A stretch of 64,000 nt of DNA from NCBI GenBank assembly GCA_023238725.1, contig CM041545.1:11439782-11503781 (forward strand). Reading direction: 5' to 3'. The notes beneath the pieces were generated by a model that searched no databases, had not been told where the DNA came from, and worked only from the letters and a program-made list of their open reading frames with translations. Positions within the stretch are counted from its first letter, which is position 1, and each line of letters opens with the position of its first letter. A program made the translations under genes and the position numbers. Shown piece by piece: positions 9,893-22,989 of this stretch. This stretch comes from Scortum barcoo (taxonomy: Eukaryota; Chordata; Actinopteri; Centrarchiformes; Terapontidae).

Positions 9893-10739
9893 CTTCGCTT
9901 CAAAGCACAAGTTTCTGATACACTTTGTTTGGTTCCCCCCTCAAGTTCTGAAATCCACCAAATGGTTAAAGTTTCATTTACGATATAAAAACCTGATTAA
10001 TCCCGAACTGTCAAGGGAACCAAGGCAGTAATAATATTTTCACAGCCTAGGACCTGCCCTACACTCAAGCAATTACTGTGAGCCCTTTTAAATTTAATGC
10101 AAGATGACACATACCGACAGTTTCTCACACACACTCCCTTTTTTTTGACTGTTCTATTACGAAATTTTCCATTCAGATTCATCGCACTGGCAGGGGAGCA
10201 AAACAGAAATAAAGCCGAGGTCTCACGTTTTCATTGTAGCTGGGAGCAATCTCCGAGCTAAAACTATTACAAGCCCGGTGTGGGTTGGAATAACAGCCAA
10301 TAATAAATCAATAGACCCATAAAGAATAGGGCTGAGAGAGAAAAACAACAGCAATAAAGACAATTCATTTTAATTATGGCACAATAAAAAGGCAAAGTAA
10401 AAAGAAGTCAGATGTCCCCTTTGCAATTCTCAGTGCACACTTTCATTTACAATTGCGTCCTTGTCAGCAATTCAAACACCTGCTCCGTAACAAAATATCT
10501 CCTTGATTAGCCTTTTAGTTAATGCACTGGTCTCACAAAATCATGTGCATGCAAACATACACAATTGTGTGTACCACATATAGACACCACACCAAAGCCA
10601 AACTCAATCTCCACACTGTGCACAGAATGAGGCCTCAATCATGTTTCCTGCAAAAGGCATTCACTAGTTTCTTTGCCAAAACAAATGCTGCCTGTATTGC
10701 ATTCACTATTTGTCCAGTACAGGAAGCGTGACTTTCTTA
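9893..10739. other. Non-coding, no gene; possibly conserved
   Basis: The stretch has no simple repeats apart from a T8 run. About 10370-10500 is homeodomain-site-like AT-rich sequence (TTTTAATTATGG, TTACAATTGCG) of the texture seen in conserved non-coding elements. There is no direct evidence of function. Confidence 0.3.
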
Positions 10740-11160
10740 AACTGCACAGAAATCAGTGTGGTTGGTTGGCATAGAAAACACAGGCTTTACACCAGAGGCT
10801 GAGGTTTTTGTCTCCATGTTGTTGTCCCAAGCTGGACTGCTGAAGCACTTAAGAGCCATACACGAACTTGTTAGGAAAAAGTTGCTTATTTACATACCCC
10901 ACAGACACGCAGAAGCATTAATATTCATTTGGAGTTGCGTGCCTGGGCCACCTGATGAATGTAAATTCAACACTCACTCCCATATTAGCTCTGTTTTTGG
11001 TCTCCGCCAACTCCCAAGGGAAATATTTGGCTCTTTAAATACTAAAGGCTTCGATGTTAGCTAGTTAACAAACTTTGTCGTGTCAGCTGGTTGATACGTG
11101 GGTTTTTCTAGACCCCTTTCTGCCATCTGCTGCAGCTGAAAATGACTGCGGCTGAATGAG
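10740..11160 (+). repeat. Dispersed repeat copy, family A, + orientation
   Basis: The segment around 10945-11070 (containing CTGTTTTTGGTCTCCGCCA and TTTGGCTCTTTAAATAC) matches, in reverse orientation, sequence near 42715-42850. Both belong to a dispersed family that I recall from many percomorph sequences. A 102-codon open frame (10756-11064) runs through it, but its similarity to the other copy is explained by the shared repeat DNA. The ends are approximate. Confidence 0.55.
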
Positions 11161-13951
11161 AGCGGCGGGTATGAACCAAATGTATGTATGAACCAGTTAT
11201 ATCAGCTTTAAACATGACCTCAGTCTCTCCCTCACAACCAAGTACACCGAGTTGCCTTATCATGGCCAGGAAAACGCTAATAACGCTACAGCCACCAGCA
11301 GCTGTTTGTAGGGAAACAACACGTTCACAGCTCAGATAGCTTCAGTAGGAATATTTTCTCATTATGACGAAAAAAATGTAATCTGTGCAAGTTGTATATG
11401 ACCTCCTAATATTACACCCTCTAATGTGCTCAGCACATGAACAGAATCTACTCTATTACACATCAGGGCTTTTGGATCTAACTCTTAAAGACCTAGAAAA
11501 GAGCTTTGAACCTTTAAACCACTGACTGCCTGTGGGCTTACTGAGGACTAATGAGAAAAGCACTCTTCACATTTCCTACCATTTCTATACCTCAGTCAAA
11601 AAGCTTGGGGCAATGTGTGTTTGTGTATTTATGGGTGCATAATTTGTGTATATATGCGGATGCTGTCTTGTGCTCGTGTACTCTGGTGTCTTAAGTAACC
11701 ATAACTGTGCTCCACCAAGCATACCGTACACTTACTTTCACACTTAAAGTGGCCACATGCAGCGATGACAGTTGTGCCGCATACAGCATTTTGCCCGGAC
11801 AATATGGGCGGCCTTTTGCCAAGGGTCAAGCCTTATGTGTGTCAGTGTGCGTGTTCATGCGTATCTGTACATGCATGAGTATTTGTGTGTGGATGTGTAT
11901 TACTAACAAGCTGTGGTGACAAAATGTGTGCCATCTGTGCACACGGGAGATTTCACACTCTTGTTCGTGTTTGAGCAGTGCCAGTATTCTCATCAGGGAC
12001 ACTGGCCAATCATCACAGGGAAGCAAAGAGCAACAAGCTCCAGCCTGTTAGCCAGTCACATGTTCAGCACACTGATTTTCAATAATATATGGTCTCCACA
12101 TGGGGAGAAAGTGCTGTTTGTGCTTATTACCTGTTTGTGTAAGATTTTAAAAAAAGTCCATTGGACATATTGATTTTTCCAGCCTGAAACTGTTCTGTCA
12201 GCTAAACAAAATGTGTTTTTTGTCTCAGGAAATGCAGTTTCCCTTTTTTGGCATAAAAGTAAAAAAAAGCGTATCAGCGTCTTGTGTAAGCAGATAAGGT
12301 GCGTCACTCCGGATTCGGATTTTTTTCTTTTTTTGTAACAAAATCTGCGAGCAGTGACAAAAAGGTTTGAGATTAGGATCTTGACTGACTTCAAATCAGC
12401 CTTCGGTGAGGTGTGATCCAGTAGAGTAGCCTGTGAGTGGTGACTCATGGTTCTGATTCAGTGCAGGCATTTCTAATCCCTGCTTCCAGATGATTTGAGG
12501 ACAGGTTGCGACAGAGCAATGAATTATTCAGTATCAGCTGTTCATCTGGAATGAAACCAAGGGACGAAATCAAAATGATGTGGGTGATTGAAATTAAAGA
12601 GTGGCATTAATAAAGTACAATCTCCCTTCCTAACTTGTTTCGGCAGCCTATCACAGGGACTCTCATATTTTTTAAATTACCACATGCCCCTGGAAAGGGC
12701 CTTAAAATGGACACACAGATTCCTCACCTGTGGAGGACTCGTTAAAACGGTGCAGATTTTTGTGTCTTCCCTTATTTGTGACTGTCTGGCAGCTCCACCA
12801 TAAGATGTCAATATCGCAATTACTTTAATACTATAAGGGCCTGTTCACACAGAATGCCTAGCTATTGTCAAATATCTTCAATTTGGAAACTAATTCACCG
12901 CTGTGTCCATCCATTTTACTGAGCTGCTGCTCTGCAGGAGTGCTGTCAGCGCTGCCTGATTACTCAGTTTCACCTGACACCTCAAGTCCCGGCAGGAGCA
13001 GTGAGAACTGCATTAGATGTAACCGGATCAATACATCCAGGCAATTTTCCCCCTTTGCGCCATCAACGCATAATTATATGCTCCACCTATCCACCTCAAT
13101 CACATGTACAGTCTCTGACCTGCACTCCAAACCATCACACGCATTAACACCTCACGCTGCTTTTTCTCATCTCTCGTAGAACCATAATCACGTTGCTTGT
13201 CTCCTTTGTAGGCTCCCCGCCACATTCTTTATCTCTCGTCGTCTCTGCTGCGGTCATCAAGAATGCAAATTGGGAGTGACAGAGCAATTGCGAATTCCAT
13301 CACAGCGAAATAGTGAAACAGTTTTGCCCAGATCTATGGGAGAAAGTCGACCAATTGTTAGTGATTGAATTCTTTGGCATCTGTGTTTGTGGCATCACTT
13401 CTGTGTGCATGTTTTCATGATCGGTGCCATTCATATATGTCTTAAAAATCAGGATGTCAATCTCAGGTCGGCCTCCAAATCATGGCAAACACCATCATAA
13501 TACATGATGCACAGTAAGTCTACCTGAAACTATACAGCGCAGTGCAGGTTAATATTTATCTACTTATGCCTGAACACCAATCAGCATTGACCGATGGACT
13601 AATCCTAAACCAGTATCACATCCCAGTCTAAATCCGGCTGATCCCTCTATATACATCTGTGCAAATGCACATGTAGAAATTAGGCCAGCTGCACGTACTT
13701 ATGTCTGCTGCGTTTAGAGATGCTGTGATGCGGTTTCAAAACCCCGCAACATCCCCACACTGCTTAACGCAGGCCTGTACAGCTCTCCCCACCCCCGTCT
13801 CTGCCCCCAGGTGCACTGAGGCAGAGAGCAGAATGGAGCAGAGCCGTGTGCGGTGACAGTGACATCCATCGCATGCAATGAATAATCAATGAACACCATC
13901 TGGTGCATGTGCATACAACAGGGGAGCACAGCTCCAATCGTTTTACTCCGG
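11161..13951. other. Gene-poor sequence
   Basis: No exon was recognised. A TG-rich section (about 11610-11930, with irregular GTGTGT and ATGTGT groups) gives several chance open frames. The block around 12480-12610, rich in AATTAAAG and GAATTATTCAG motifs, is repeat-free and may be conserved. Confidence 0.45.
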
Positions 13952-14060
13952 GATGGCTCTCTCCCTCTCTCTCTCTCCCTCTCTCTCTCTCTTTCTCTCC
14001 CTCCCACACACTGTCTCTCACTTTTTTCACCGCCTCTCTCACCCACCCTCCCATTCCCAC
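13952..14060. repeat. Long polypyrimidine (CT)n-rich tract
   Basis: Interrupted CTCTCT repeats with TTT and CCC breaks continue as C/T-rich sequence to about 14060. Open frames on both strands here (poly Leu-Ser-Pro, poly Arg-Glu) are products of the repeat. Confidence 0.85.
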
Positions 14061-14153
14061 TTTTCCCACACATATTACAACTACACAGCTACTGTCTCAC
14101 TTCCTCTCATCGTTTCTCCGTCTTTTACTCCATCTAGATCTCTATGCCCTGTT

Positions 14154-14165
14154 CCCCCCCCCCCC
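14154..14165. repeat. C12 homopolymer
   Basis: Twelve consecutive C follow the CT tract. It is a potential i-motif (C-rich strand) or G-run (other strand) and is prone to assembly length errors. Confidence 0.8.
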
Positions 14166-15084
14166 ATCACCATCACTCCCCATTCTCCTCAGTGGCCTCT
14201 GTGGCGGGCTGGTCATGGTATCCCTCATTCTAATTCAGCGGTACATTTCCCAGTGAGTTAATAAGCTGACCTGTTGCCCTTTAAAGGACATCCGCTTTTA
14301 TGATTTATAGTAACTGAATAGCTTATTAGAGTGGTCTAAAACTACTGTAAAAGCACTCCAATTGTACAATCTAGGACATCTGCTGTAGCAAAAAAACAAT
14401 TCTTACACTAAACTTACAAAGGTCTGAATATAAGAGCTATATTTTTTTGTTATCTATTCCTCTTTTCTTCATTTTACAGCTTTTTTTATGGCTTCAGAAA
14501 TTAATCAATAATACAAATACTGCCAGCCATCAGTGACTGGGTAGATTTGCATTTTACATTGGCATCAGATGGTGTCGGACCTCAGACTGTGTTCAGCTAC
14601 TGTCTCTAAAGTAGCTGTCTGGGCAGGTCTATGACTCCTTTCTGGCTTGGCTTGGCACTCTGATGTATTTAGCCCTGTGTATTTCATCCAGAGCTGCTGC
14701 CTTGACTTGCTGTCAGCTTCCCTAAAGCCTCCAGTGTCATCCATCCCTTCCTTTTCCTCTCAGTGGAAGCTTCTATAAAACTCAAAATTGGGCATAGGCC
14801 TATACAGCCGTTATCATCAAGCTCACAGGTGTCACAGGAGAATTTTAAGCACAAAGGTTAGTTTGAAAAAGTCCCAAATTTGCTGGATTATAACTATAAT
14901 GTACCTATAATCCCACAGTAGGAATAATTTGTGGAGGTGGGCATGTGTGTAAATTTACACACATTAAAATGGCCGCTTCTGATCCCAATTTTTTAAGTTT
15001 TCGCCAGCTGTCAGGGCATCAAATTCTTCCCCTGACAGCGACTGTCCAATCATAGTTTGAAGCAGAAGAAGTTCACTTGTTTAA
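14166..15084. other. Gene-poor sequence
   Basis: Nothing coding was recognised. The part after about 14940 (AAAATGGCCGC, TTTTTTAAGTTTTCGCC) may already belong to the dispersed repeat that follows. Confidence 0.4.
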
Positions 15085-15420
15085 AAATAACTTGCAGATA
15101 ATCTGTGAAAAAAAAAATCATGCTCCACTTGATCTATCGGAGCTTTATTCGCTGTTCCTGCACAGGCTGCGGGCAGCGTGCACTAACATGGAGCGCACAC
15201 AATGGCAGATAAACAACCAGAAAACAACAAAGCAATGACACGAATGAGAAGTAAACAGCGACAAAGAAAGAAAGGGAGGGACCTGGAACCGCTGCAGCCT
15301 CGGCCGCCATTTTCATAGGTTGTTGTTCCCTCTTCCTCTGCAATGTAGCCAAGATGGCGACCAGCGAGGTTAAGAAGTCTCCAGCTTTTCACAGTTAACT
15401 TTTTTTGCACTGCATTTTGC
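15085..15420. repeat. Dispersed repeat copy, family B
   Basis: The blocks AATCTGTGAAAAAAA, TCCTGCACAGGCTGCGGGCAGC and AAACAACCAGAAAACAAC recur in related form at 29265-29560. A remembered teleost repeat consensus has these blocks in the same order. The region is locally GC-rich and includes CGGCCGCCATTTT and AAGATGGCGAC, which can look like a promoter or start site but fit the repeat better. The ends are approximate. Confidence 0.55.
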
Positions 15421-16680
15421 CATACTTTTCACAGTGAACGCACTTATGCTCTCAAAATAGCAAGTGTAATCACGCAAGTACTTTGAGACACAGGAACTGT
15501 CTTTATCTGTTCCAATGTAGCCATCAGCATCTGCAGCTAACGAACTCGGTAGCTACAAAGAGTTGCTTCGAAACGTAAGGAGCTCATCATTAATGAACAT
15601 TAGTCTGAGTTTAAAAATAAACTTAATTCCCAAACTCATCAGTTAGTCTCACTCTATAAGAGTATCTTGAAGCATCCAAAGTGAAACCATATGATCACGT
15701 ATTTAAGCCAAGCAGCGTTTGTAAGAAATTAACGGAGCTTATGTTAGCTTAATCCCTAGCTAGCTGTAATGTCTTTAGAGGGGTTTTCACATTTTGGCAG
15801 CGACCAATCCAATGTAACCACATACATCAAATGTGAAGTTGTTATACGGCTTGTGAAGAAAGCTAGATTGATTAAAATATATATTCCATCGCACGTATGA
15901 GAAGAGTGACTGAAAAACGCAGCTGAAACACATCCTGTGTGCTGTAGACACGCCATAAGAATTTCATAATCTGCCACCGTTGTTGTCGTAAACTTCACAG
16001 ACATAGCAGCAGTAACAAAGGTTGGGCAGGGAGTTGCCTCAAATCATGGCTCACAGTTACAGTCTGGGCCCAACACTTATTGTAGATATATCGGATATCA
16101 ATAAAAGAGGGCAGCACATGGCAGAAAATGCTCTCTGGTGTGTGACTAGACTCTCAAGGCCATGCTCCTGAAAATACGGCATCAAATGTGATTTCTGTCA
16201 ATTTCATTAAGGTCAATATTGTCCCCAAAATGCTGAGAGAGCCTGAACTGAAAGGGTAATCTGATCATCCCTTTGTCTTTAGTAGAAATTCAATAAAGTG
16301 TTCAAACATCATTTTGATAGTTTGGACCAAAACATATCAACTAATGTAAAGTGTGTCATTAATGTTAGACTGTCGACTGACAATTTTTTTTTTTTTATTG
16401 TTTATTGATTTCATTTTCTCAGCGGCATTTCATCAATACTGTAGCACAGAGCTGTTCTAATTAAAGTGTTTTCTTAACAAGAGATGCTGGAGAGTGTTTT
16501 CATTTTTGCAAGACAGCCTTCCCATAAACACTCATGCTCCTTTGGTGGGTGCTACATCCTCCTCTTCAGTTTTTGAGGCTCCCCTCAAGAATTTCTCGTG
16601 GGACTGTTGCACAAGGTGTTGTGCTACTAGGATCTATTTAAATTTCTTAAGGCTCTGTTTGTACGGAAAAAAAAAGCTAT
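15421..16680. other. Gene-poor sequence
   Basis: No exon was recognised. A T-run with homopolymer character lies at about 16386-16397. Several GCTAGC and GTTAGC motifs (15530-15770) suggest further old repeat material. Confidence 0.4.
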
Positions 16681-17390
16681 GAAGCAGGAGACAGAAGACA
16701 ACTCAGGAAAGCTGCATATGCATACAAATAAGAAAAAGAGAATTAGGGTTGGCCAGAGATATCAGACCAGTTGGAATGATCAGTCTCCCAAATTGAAAGA
16801 TGTGCAAAATGTGGGAAGGCAAGCAAAGGCTTCATTAGCCGCAGGGCTGCAGGGAGAACTCTGCCAGCTACAGGGAAGTGCTCTGAAGATTTGGTTAGCA
16901 TGCATAGAAAGGGCTTTTATTTCATCTTGGTACAGAACAGGTGTAAATTTAATTTGCATTACGAACAATATATGCTTTGAGCTTGTTAAAGAGTGAGACT
17001 TGGGGTGGAAAATAGCAGCACAACTGAGGTCCTTCATGTGGGCTGCGTAATGTAAATAGCTGGAAATTGCATTTCCTATTTTTTCACGTTACATTCACAT
17101 GGAGCTCTTGTGCCAAAGACTTACATTCATAAAGGAAGAAAACAAGAACCGTGGGTGCAACAATAAACTGCATTTAGACCAACAGAGAGATAGATCTCCT
17201 CCTGTAGGGTGGGGAAAGTCTGCGAGCTGCAGATACACCCTTGTTAAAGAAGTTGACATTTCCACAGGAATAGTCACAATAAAAAATAGTAGAATAGCCA
17301 AGTGTGCAAAATGTGCCCATTTAGTAATGGCGAACAAATCCCAGCACATTTACTCTTGGCAAAACATTTTCTTAAACCTAAAATGTAAGT
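16681..17390. other. Repeat-free block, candidate conserved non-coding element
   Basis: The section has balanced composition, no simple repeats, and TAATTTGCATTA-like and GCATATGCAT motifs (around 16710 and 16955). A 105-codon frame (16679-16996) lacks splice sites, family similarity and a Kozak context. It is followed by a T-run (17395-17410). Confidence 0.3.
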
Positions 17391-17410
17391 ATGCTTTTTT
17401 TTTTTTTTTT

Positions 17411-20400
17411 GAAGAACCACACCCCTCTATTCTTTCTAAATGAAACTGCATTTCTCTATATATCCTATTAGTTTACACTTAAATGATCACTATCTGCATT
17501 ATGGCCTACCCCAAATCCATTTTCACCAGTAAATGCATCAGATGAAAAAAGCAAAATGCTATCAAAATGTCATTTCTTGCTTTGGGTGTGCTCCATTATC
17601 AAATCTTTCTTGTTCCATCTTCCTTTTCTTCTCTGGCTCCCCCTTTTTTCATGACCCAGGAAATGAAAACTTGTTGAAAACGAACAGCTGCGTTATCTCC
17701 CTTGTAGATGATTAGAATAAACATTGTGTTGTCTTTTTAGCTTGCGTACTCATGTCATGGTGGCCAAATACAAGCTGTTACACCCAAATCAGTATCAAGG
17801 TGACACTTGGGAAACAAGAAATGCCAAGCATGGCTTTGCTCACAGTGACGGTGGAGAGTTGGTGCAGGCTGTGAAATCTTTAGCTGTTCTTTCTCTAAAA
17901 ATGAAGATTGAAACAAGGTGTAAAATAACAAAAGGCTATTGGACAGTTATCAGTCTCCTTTTTAATTCAGCAAGCTATAGGACTTGAAGTTTGGCCCGTG
18001 AACTTGGTCTGTGATTCTACCATTGAAACATTTTAACTCAACTAACCTTTTTCATTTTGAAGTGAGTAAGATCAGCAGGTTTCATAATTCACTCTATGAC
18101 TTACAACAAACGGGCAGGCTCACAGCAGCATTTGAGAAAGCCACCCCTTTGTTTTTTGAACAGCAGCTACTGCGAGCTAGTCTTGTGTTGAGTGCCAGGT
18201 ACTCTCCCCGAGAGAAAAGGCTCAGCCTTTAATTAATTTCTTGAATGATTGAGTATGGTTTAATAGTCATTTTCTAGCTGTCCAGTGGTGATAACGATGA
18301 AAGCAGCCAAATTGAAGGGAAAGGCTATTTCTATAAAAACTGTCCTATAAATTAACCTTGACTCTATTGGTTCTGTGAGGTTTTGTAAACACCGCTAGAT
18401 AAAAGGGAATACATTAAGTAGACTTGGGATGAAATAAGTAACATCAGTTGTTAAAATGGTAAATAGAATATAAAAATTTATAGCACATGTCAGCAGACCT
18501 AAATGTGTGACATTACTAGAAATGTAGCCAACTGTAAAAGACAGAGCGTGTCTTTACTGCCGCTGAGGAACTGTGAACATCAACCTCTGTAGCCTGCTGG
18601 GACTTCTCTTTTTGTAACTCCCAGTAAACACCAGGAGGGACTTGTCTCGCCCTAAAATTCACTGGGCCGAACTGCTGAGTTGTGCCTTGGTTGCCCCGTG
18701 CAGACTGATCTGGTGTGCGGCCGCTTGGCAGCTGGCACACACAAACCAAATATGGCTGGAAGACAGGAGAAGAAAAACAGTCCTTTGTGTTTGGTTAATC
18801 CCAAATGTCCCATCAGTCTGAAATGATTTCAGTTTGTGGTTCTTGGCTTGAGATTATGAGGGGAGAATTTCCAGCTCCCTCGCCATCTGATTGCTTATGT
18901 TCTCTATGGGATGAAGTGATGCAGATGCCACCAGCTATACAAACACTACATCACAATGGGCCGTCAATTACATCCATGCAACACATCAACTAGACAGTGA
19001 CATTTTTGCTTTTAGTTACAGAACCCGTATGCAGCTAAAAAACTGAAACAGACTAACCCTGTCGTTCTATCCCCATAAAATAAAGATATACGCTGCTTTT
19101 GAACTTCCTCTTCCACACTCCCTCTCACTTGGTGCACTTTTATCCTTGCTTAATTAAGGCAAGTTAAGGGACACCCCCCACTGCTCCCTGGGCTGAGAGC
19201 TGCCACTGCTGCCGACCTCTCTGTATAAGGAGGTGAAGGATGGCAACAGGGTGGTAGGTTGCTTTTAATTAGCTGCAAAGCACAAGGAAACAGTTTCTCT
19301 TTTAAAAAAAACATTTTTAAAAAAATCACTCTCAAGGTTGACACCCCCTGTTCTTCTGTACCGGGGATTCAAAATTACAGTGTTGACTAAAGCGAAGCAG
19401 TTGATACCACTGTGTATTGTTTGCAATTAATATGGGCTGAACTGTTTTAGCTGCACCATGAAGTTGCCTAGTTTTATGGTCAAAATACGAATTGTGCCAT
19501 CATAAAATATACCTTTGTTGTGTGGAAGTAGTGCATTATGCAATGGTATGTCAACACAGAATATGTTGCACAGGTATGTGTGATGTAAGTACTATGCTTG
19601 ACAAGCAGAATGTACCTGTCATGTTGTGTAATTACTGCTTAATCAAAAAAGTCAAATGATGAAAAACTGAAATTCACTGAAAGCTACATAAATGTAATTG
19701 TGTATTCATCATGCATTGAAATGATTCCAATATATTTTTGATATTTCTGATAGAATATATTATTGAAATCGCACAATGGCAGGCACCTCAAGTTTAAAAT
19801 TCACACAGATTTCAGAGTTTTCTGGAACATTTGCCTGTTTACAGTGTGCCACAGTAAGAGTGGAAAGAAAGAGAGGCACTCAGGAGCGTGAAGAGCTGCA
19901 GACTGATGTGTGAAAACTGAGACAATTCACTGAGGACTCGCACAGGAAATGAGCTGACGGGATGTACCATAACTAACGTTCGGCTGCTTTTTCGATTAGT
20001 GCCCACTTTCCGAGGATGCAGTGGTGCAAATTTAAATCTAGGAGAGCAATGGAGTTCAGGTTTTCATAGGCATCAGACCATGGTGTTTATTTGGTAGGTT
20101 TTTAGCTCTGTATGTTCCTATTTTCACTCCGACAGCTGTAATCAGTGATCTACATTTGCCCTTCTCTCAGGCTCCATAGGGACCCAGAGCCAGAAACGGG
20201 TCTAATCTCAATGAAAGAAACACATTAATGTGCAGCATAGCTTGGAGCCAAGGTCTCCACTGAAACCTCCAACGACCTCAGACAGGAAATTGGCAGCACC
20301 TTTTTATGGCCTCATCTAGATCGGGCTTTAAACCAATGGCAATATACTCAGAACACTCTGAAAAAAATGTTATAGCAGCAGGTGCATTTAATTGAAACAG

Positions 20401-22519
20401 GTTTCTTCCACAAGCCGAGAAAATGTATCTCACATCCAATACACCTGCAAAAACAGTACAGACTGTTGAAGAGGACAGCTCTGCAGTATGAAGACTTTTA
20501 AACACACAGGTGCAAGCTCAGTGACTTTGTCGACTCCACAGATATTCATGTATTATTCTTGTAACATCTGTTTTTTTCTTTTCAGCTTCATTCATCGGCT
20601 AACAAAGCAGAATGAGCACAAAAGGCTTTTTTTCCCACAATCAGGCTTATGCAAAGTAGAACAATCATAATTTCCTCTTTTTGCCTCATTTCTTCCTTTC
20701 ATTTCGTCCTCTTTTATCAGCAACACAGAAATCCTGGAATCTACATTTCATCTTCCCATTAATAGGCGCCAGCACTGCTCTAGTATGCAAATTCCCAACA
20801 AGGAGCTTTCGTTAATCTAAATTGCCCATTTATTATGCGATTTCTCACATGATAGTGTGGGCCAAAGTGTTCAAATTCTGACACAGAGCAGTAGATGCAA
20901 AGCTCCTGTTTTATTTCCCCAACCATCTCTGCCCTTCTTATTGGGAAAAAAAGTGTTTTGAGATTCTGCAACAAGTAATGGCAAATCCTCAGAATGACAG
21001 AAATCAGGCCTCACTAGTCTTTTATGCTCTATGGAGACATTGCGCTTTCAGCAGTGGCATCAGGGAATGGATTTCTAAGTCAGGGAACTGGAATGACATA
21101 ATGATATATACACAAAGCAGCTGACAAACAGAGAGTGATGGCGAGACAAGGTCATGTTTTCTGTCTGGAAATAGGACGTCTCTGTCTCTTTACACAGAGG
21201 AAAAGAGGTCCCGGACATGGTCGGTTATACTGATCTGTCTGTCTCATCTGGGAGGCTTGGAGCAGAGTGAGCCATGGATGCACTTTACAGCGATATTAAT
21301 CAAAGCAGGTATATAATAAATGTCAAATTTGTTGCAGACAGGAGGGTGAAGCTGATCAAACTGGGTGGTTACAGCAATGCAACAAATATAACCAAAATAT
21401 ATTGTGAATCCAAAAAGTGACAACCCCAACAGCCCACCGCTGATTATATTCTTCCCCTGTAGTCCGACCTCAAAGCCCCTGAAAACTTGGCTTCAAATCT
21501 TAATTATAATGATAATAAATAATCAAGTATAAATAAGTAATCAAAGCTTTTTTTTTTAAATACCCTTGAAAATTCATTCAAATCAAAAGGGATATAACTC
21601 ACACTTTAGTTACAGATTAAGTTTTTATGCCACTCAACTTGTGGTTGATTGTGGTTGTATAAAACCTTTTGTGGCACCAGAATGAGCTGCTCACAGTAAC
21701 TTGCCTCAAGAGATGTTACTTGAGTCAAACACGTGGATCTCCAAGTGAACAGTTGAAGGTCAAGTTGCATTGTGGGCAATGTCCAGACAGACACTGTTTG
21801 GCGTCCTTCATGTCAAAAGTGCCACTGATAAATTCAGGGATTCATTTAAAGACAGAAGCAAAATAGAAAAAGGCCCTAATTACTATAGTGTTAATATGAA
21901 GTGGTTGATGTTTCCTGGGCATACATTGATGCATAACACTAGTGATGTGCAAAATAAACATGTAAAATGAAGGGAAAAGTACAGACAATTAATATTCTTT
22001 CCCTTTCTGCACATAACTAAGGATCATCCATCTTTTTTGTTATCACTTCCTGGCTTCCTCCCACTACTTCTCTGTCTTCATCACCTCCCCTCTGAGCTCT
22101 CACCATATCCACTAATTAATCAGGTCATACATTTTATCCCGGAATCATGAATTATGGATTTCTTTCTTTCTTCTCATGCAACAAAACACGATCTTTTCAC
22201 ACAGTAGGAGACAGACTATTTTGTGTGACAGAATATAACTTTAACACTGTGCCTGCAACAGAAGTCATGTTTTATGGGGGATTACAAACTGAGGTCAACA
22301 CACCCAATCTCATTTGTTTGTTCTGTTTCATTTTCAAGGAGGCACATTTCCTCCCCACATCAGCTGGGAAATAGGAAAGAAGCAGCAGGAGATAAAGAGG
22401 AGGTGGGGGTTGGGGATCTGATCAAAAGCATGGTGTCTTATACAGCACATGAAGCTGTTTCATCATCTCTTGATCCTCTTCTGACACCTCATATGATGGA
22501 GTGTTTGGATCTGGTGGAG
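17411..22519. other. Gene-poor sequence, about 5 kb
   Basis: I see no recognisable exon, RNA gene or assignable mobile element. The section around 20745-20860 (TTAATAGGCGCCAGCACTG, TATGCAAATTCCC, TTATGCGATTTCTC) is repeat-free and octamer-like and may be conserved. Open frames here are short and unrelated to anything I know. Confidence 0.4.
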
Positions 22520-22541
22520 GTGTGTGTGTGTGTGTGTGTGT
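22520..22541. repeat. (GT)n microsatellite
   Basis: About eleven GT units inside otherwise unique sequence. Confidence 0.85.
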
Positions 22542-22989
22542 ACAATGATGGTAGATGGTTGGATAATGCTGAGCCCATACAAATGACATATGTTTAATAC
22601 CATGGTTTCTTGTAAGTATTTCTATCTCAGGTCAGTTTTACATAACTGGAGTTATTCACCAGATTTCCACTAGAAGACATGTTACAATAACACAATAACA
22701 ATAGCATCTTCATTAAGACAATAGTAATTTGTTTGACTGCACTGGAAACAGATACACTGGTTGCTCTCATGATGTATTTCTGATGTATTTGCTGCCCCCA
22801 TAATTCTGGGATTTTTTAAAATTGCACTTGCCACCAGTAACACTGAGTGTTGCTAAATTAACAAGGACTGAAATCTTAACGATAACAACTTTAAGTACCT
22901 ATGGTTTAATATGCAGTCAGTGAGAAGACAACCACCTGATCCAAAGCCCTAGCCAATGTAAATACAGCTTACCATTTACATGCTGCCAC

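Noticed and set aside
10756..11064. Frame at 10756-11064 similar to minus-strand frame 42710-42898
   Set aside because: The similarity extends through shared non-coding repeat DNA; there is no known protein and the frames are not better preserved than the DNA.
13714..14261. Overlapping frames on both strands around 14 kb
   Set aside because: They come from the CT-rich tract (Leu-Ser-Pro or Arg-Glu repeats).
15280..15380. Promoter-like GC-rich patch with GGCGG, CCGCCATTTT and AAGATGGCG
   Set aside because: It is located inside a dispersed repeat copy (family B), and no gene starts here.
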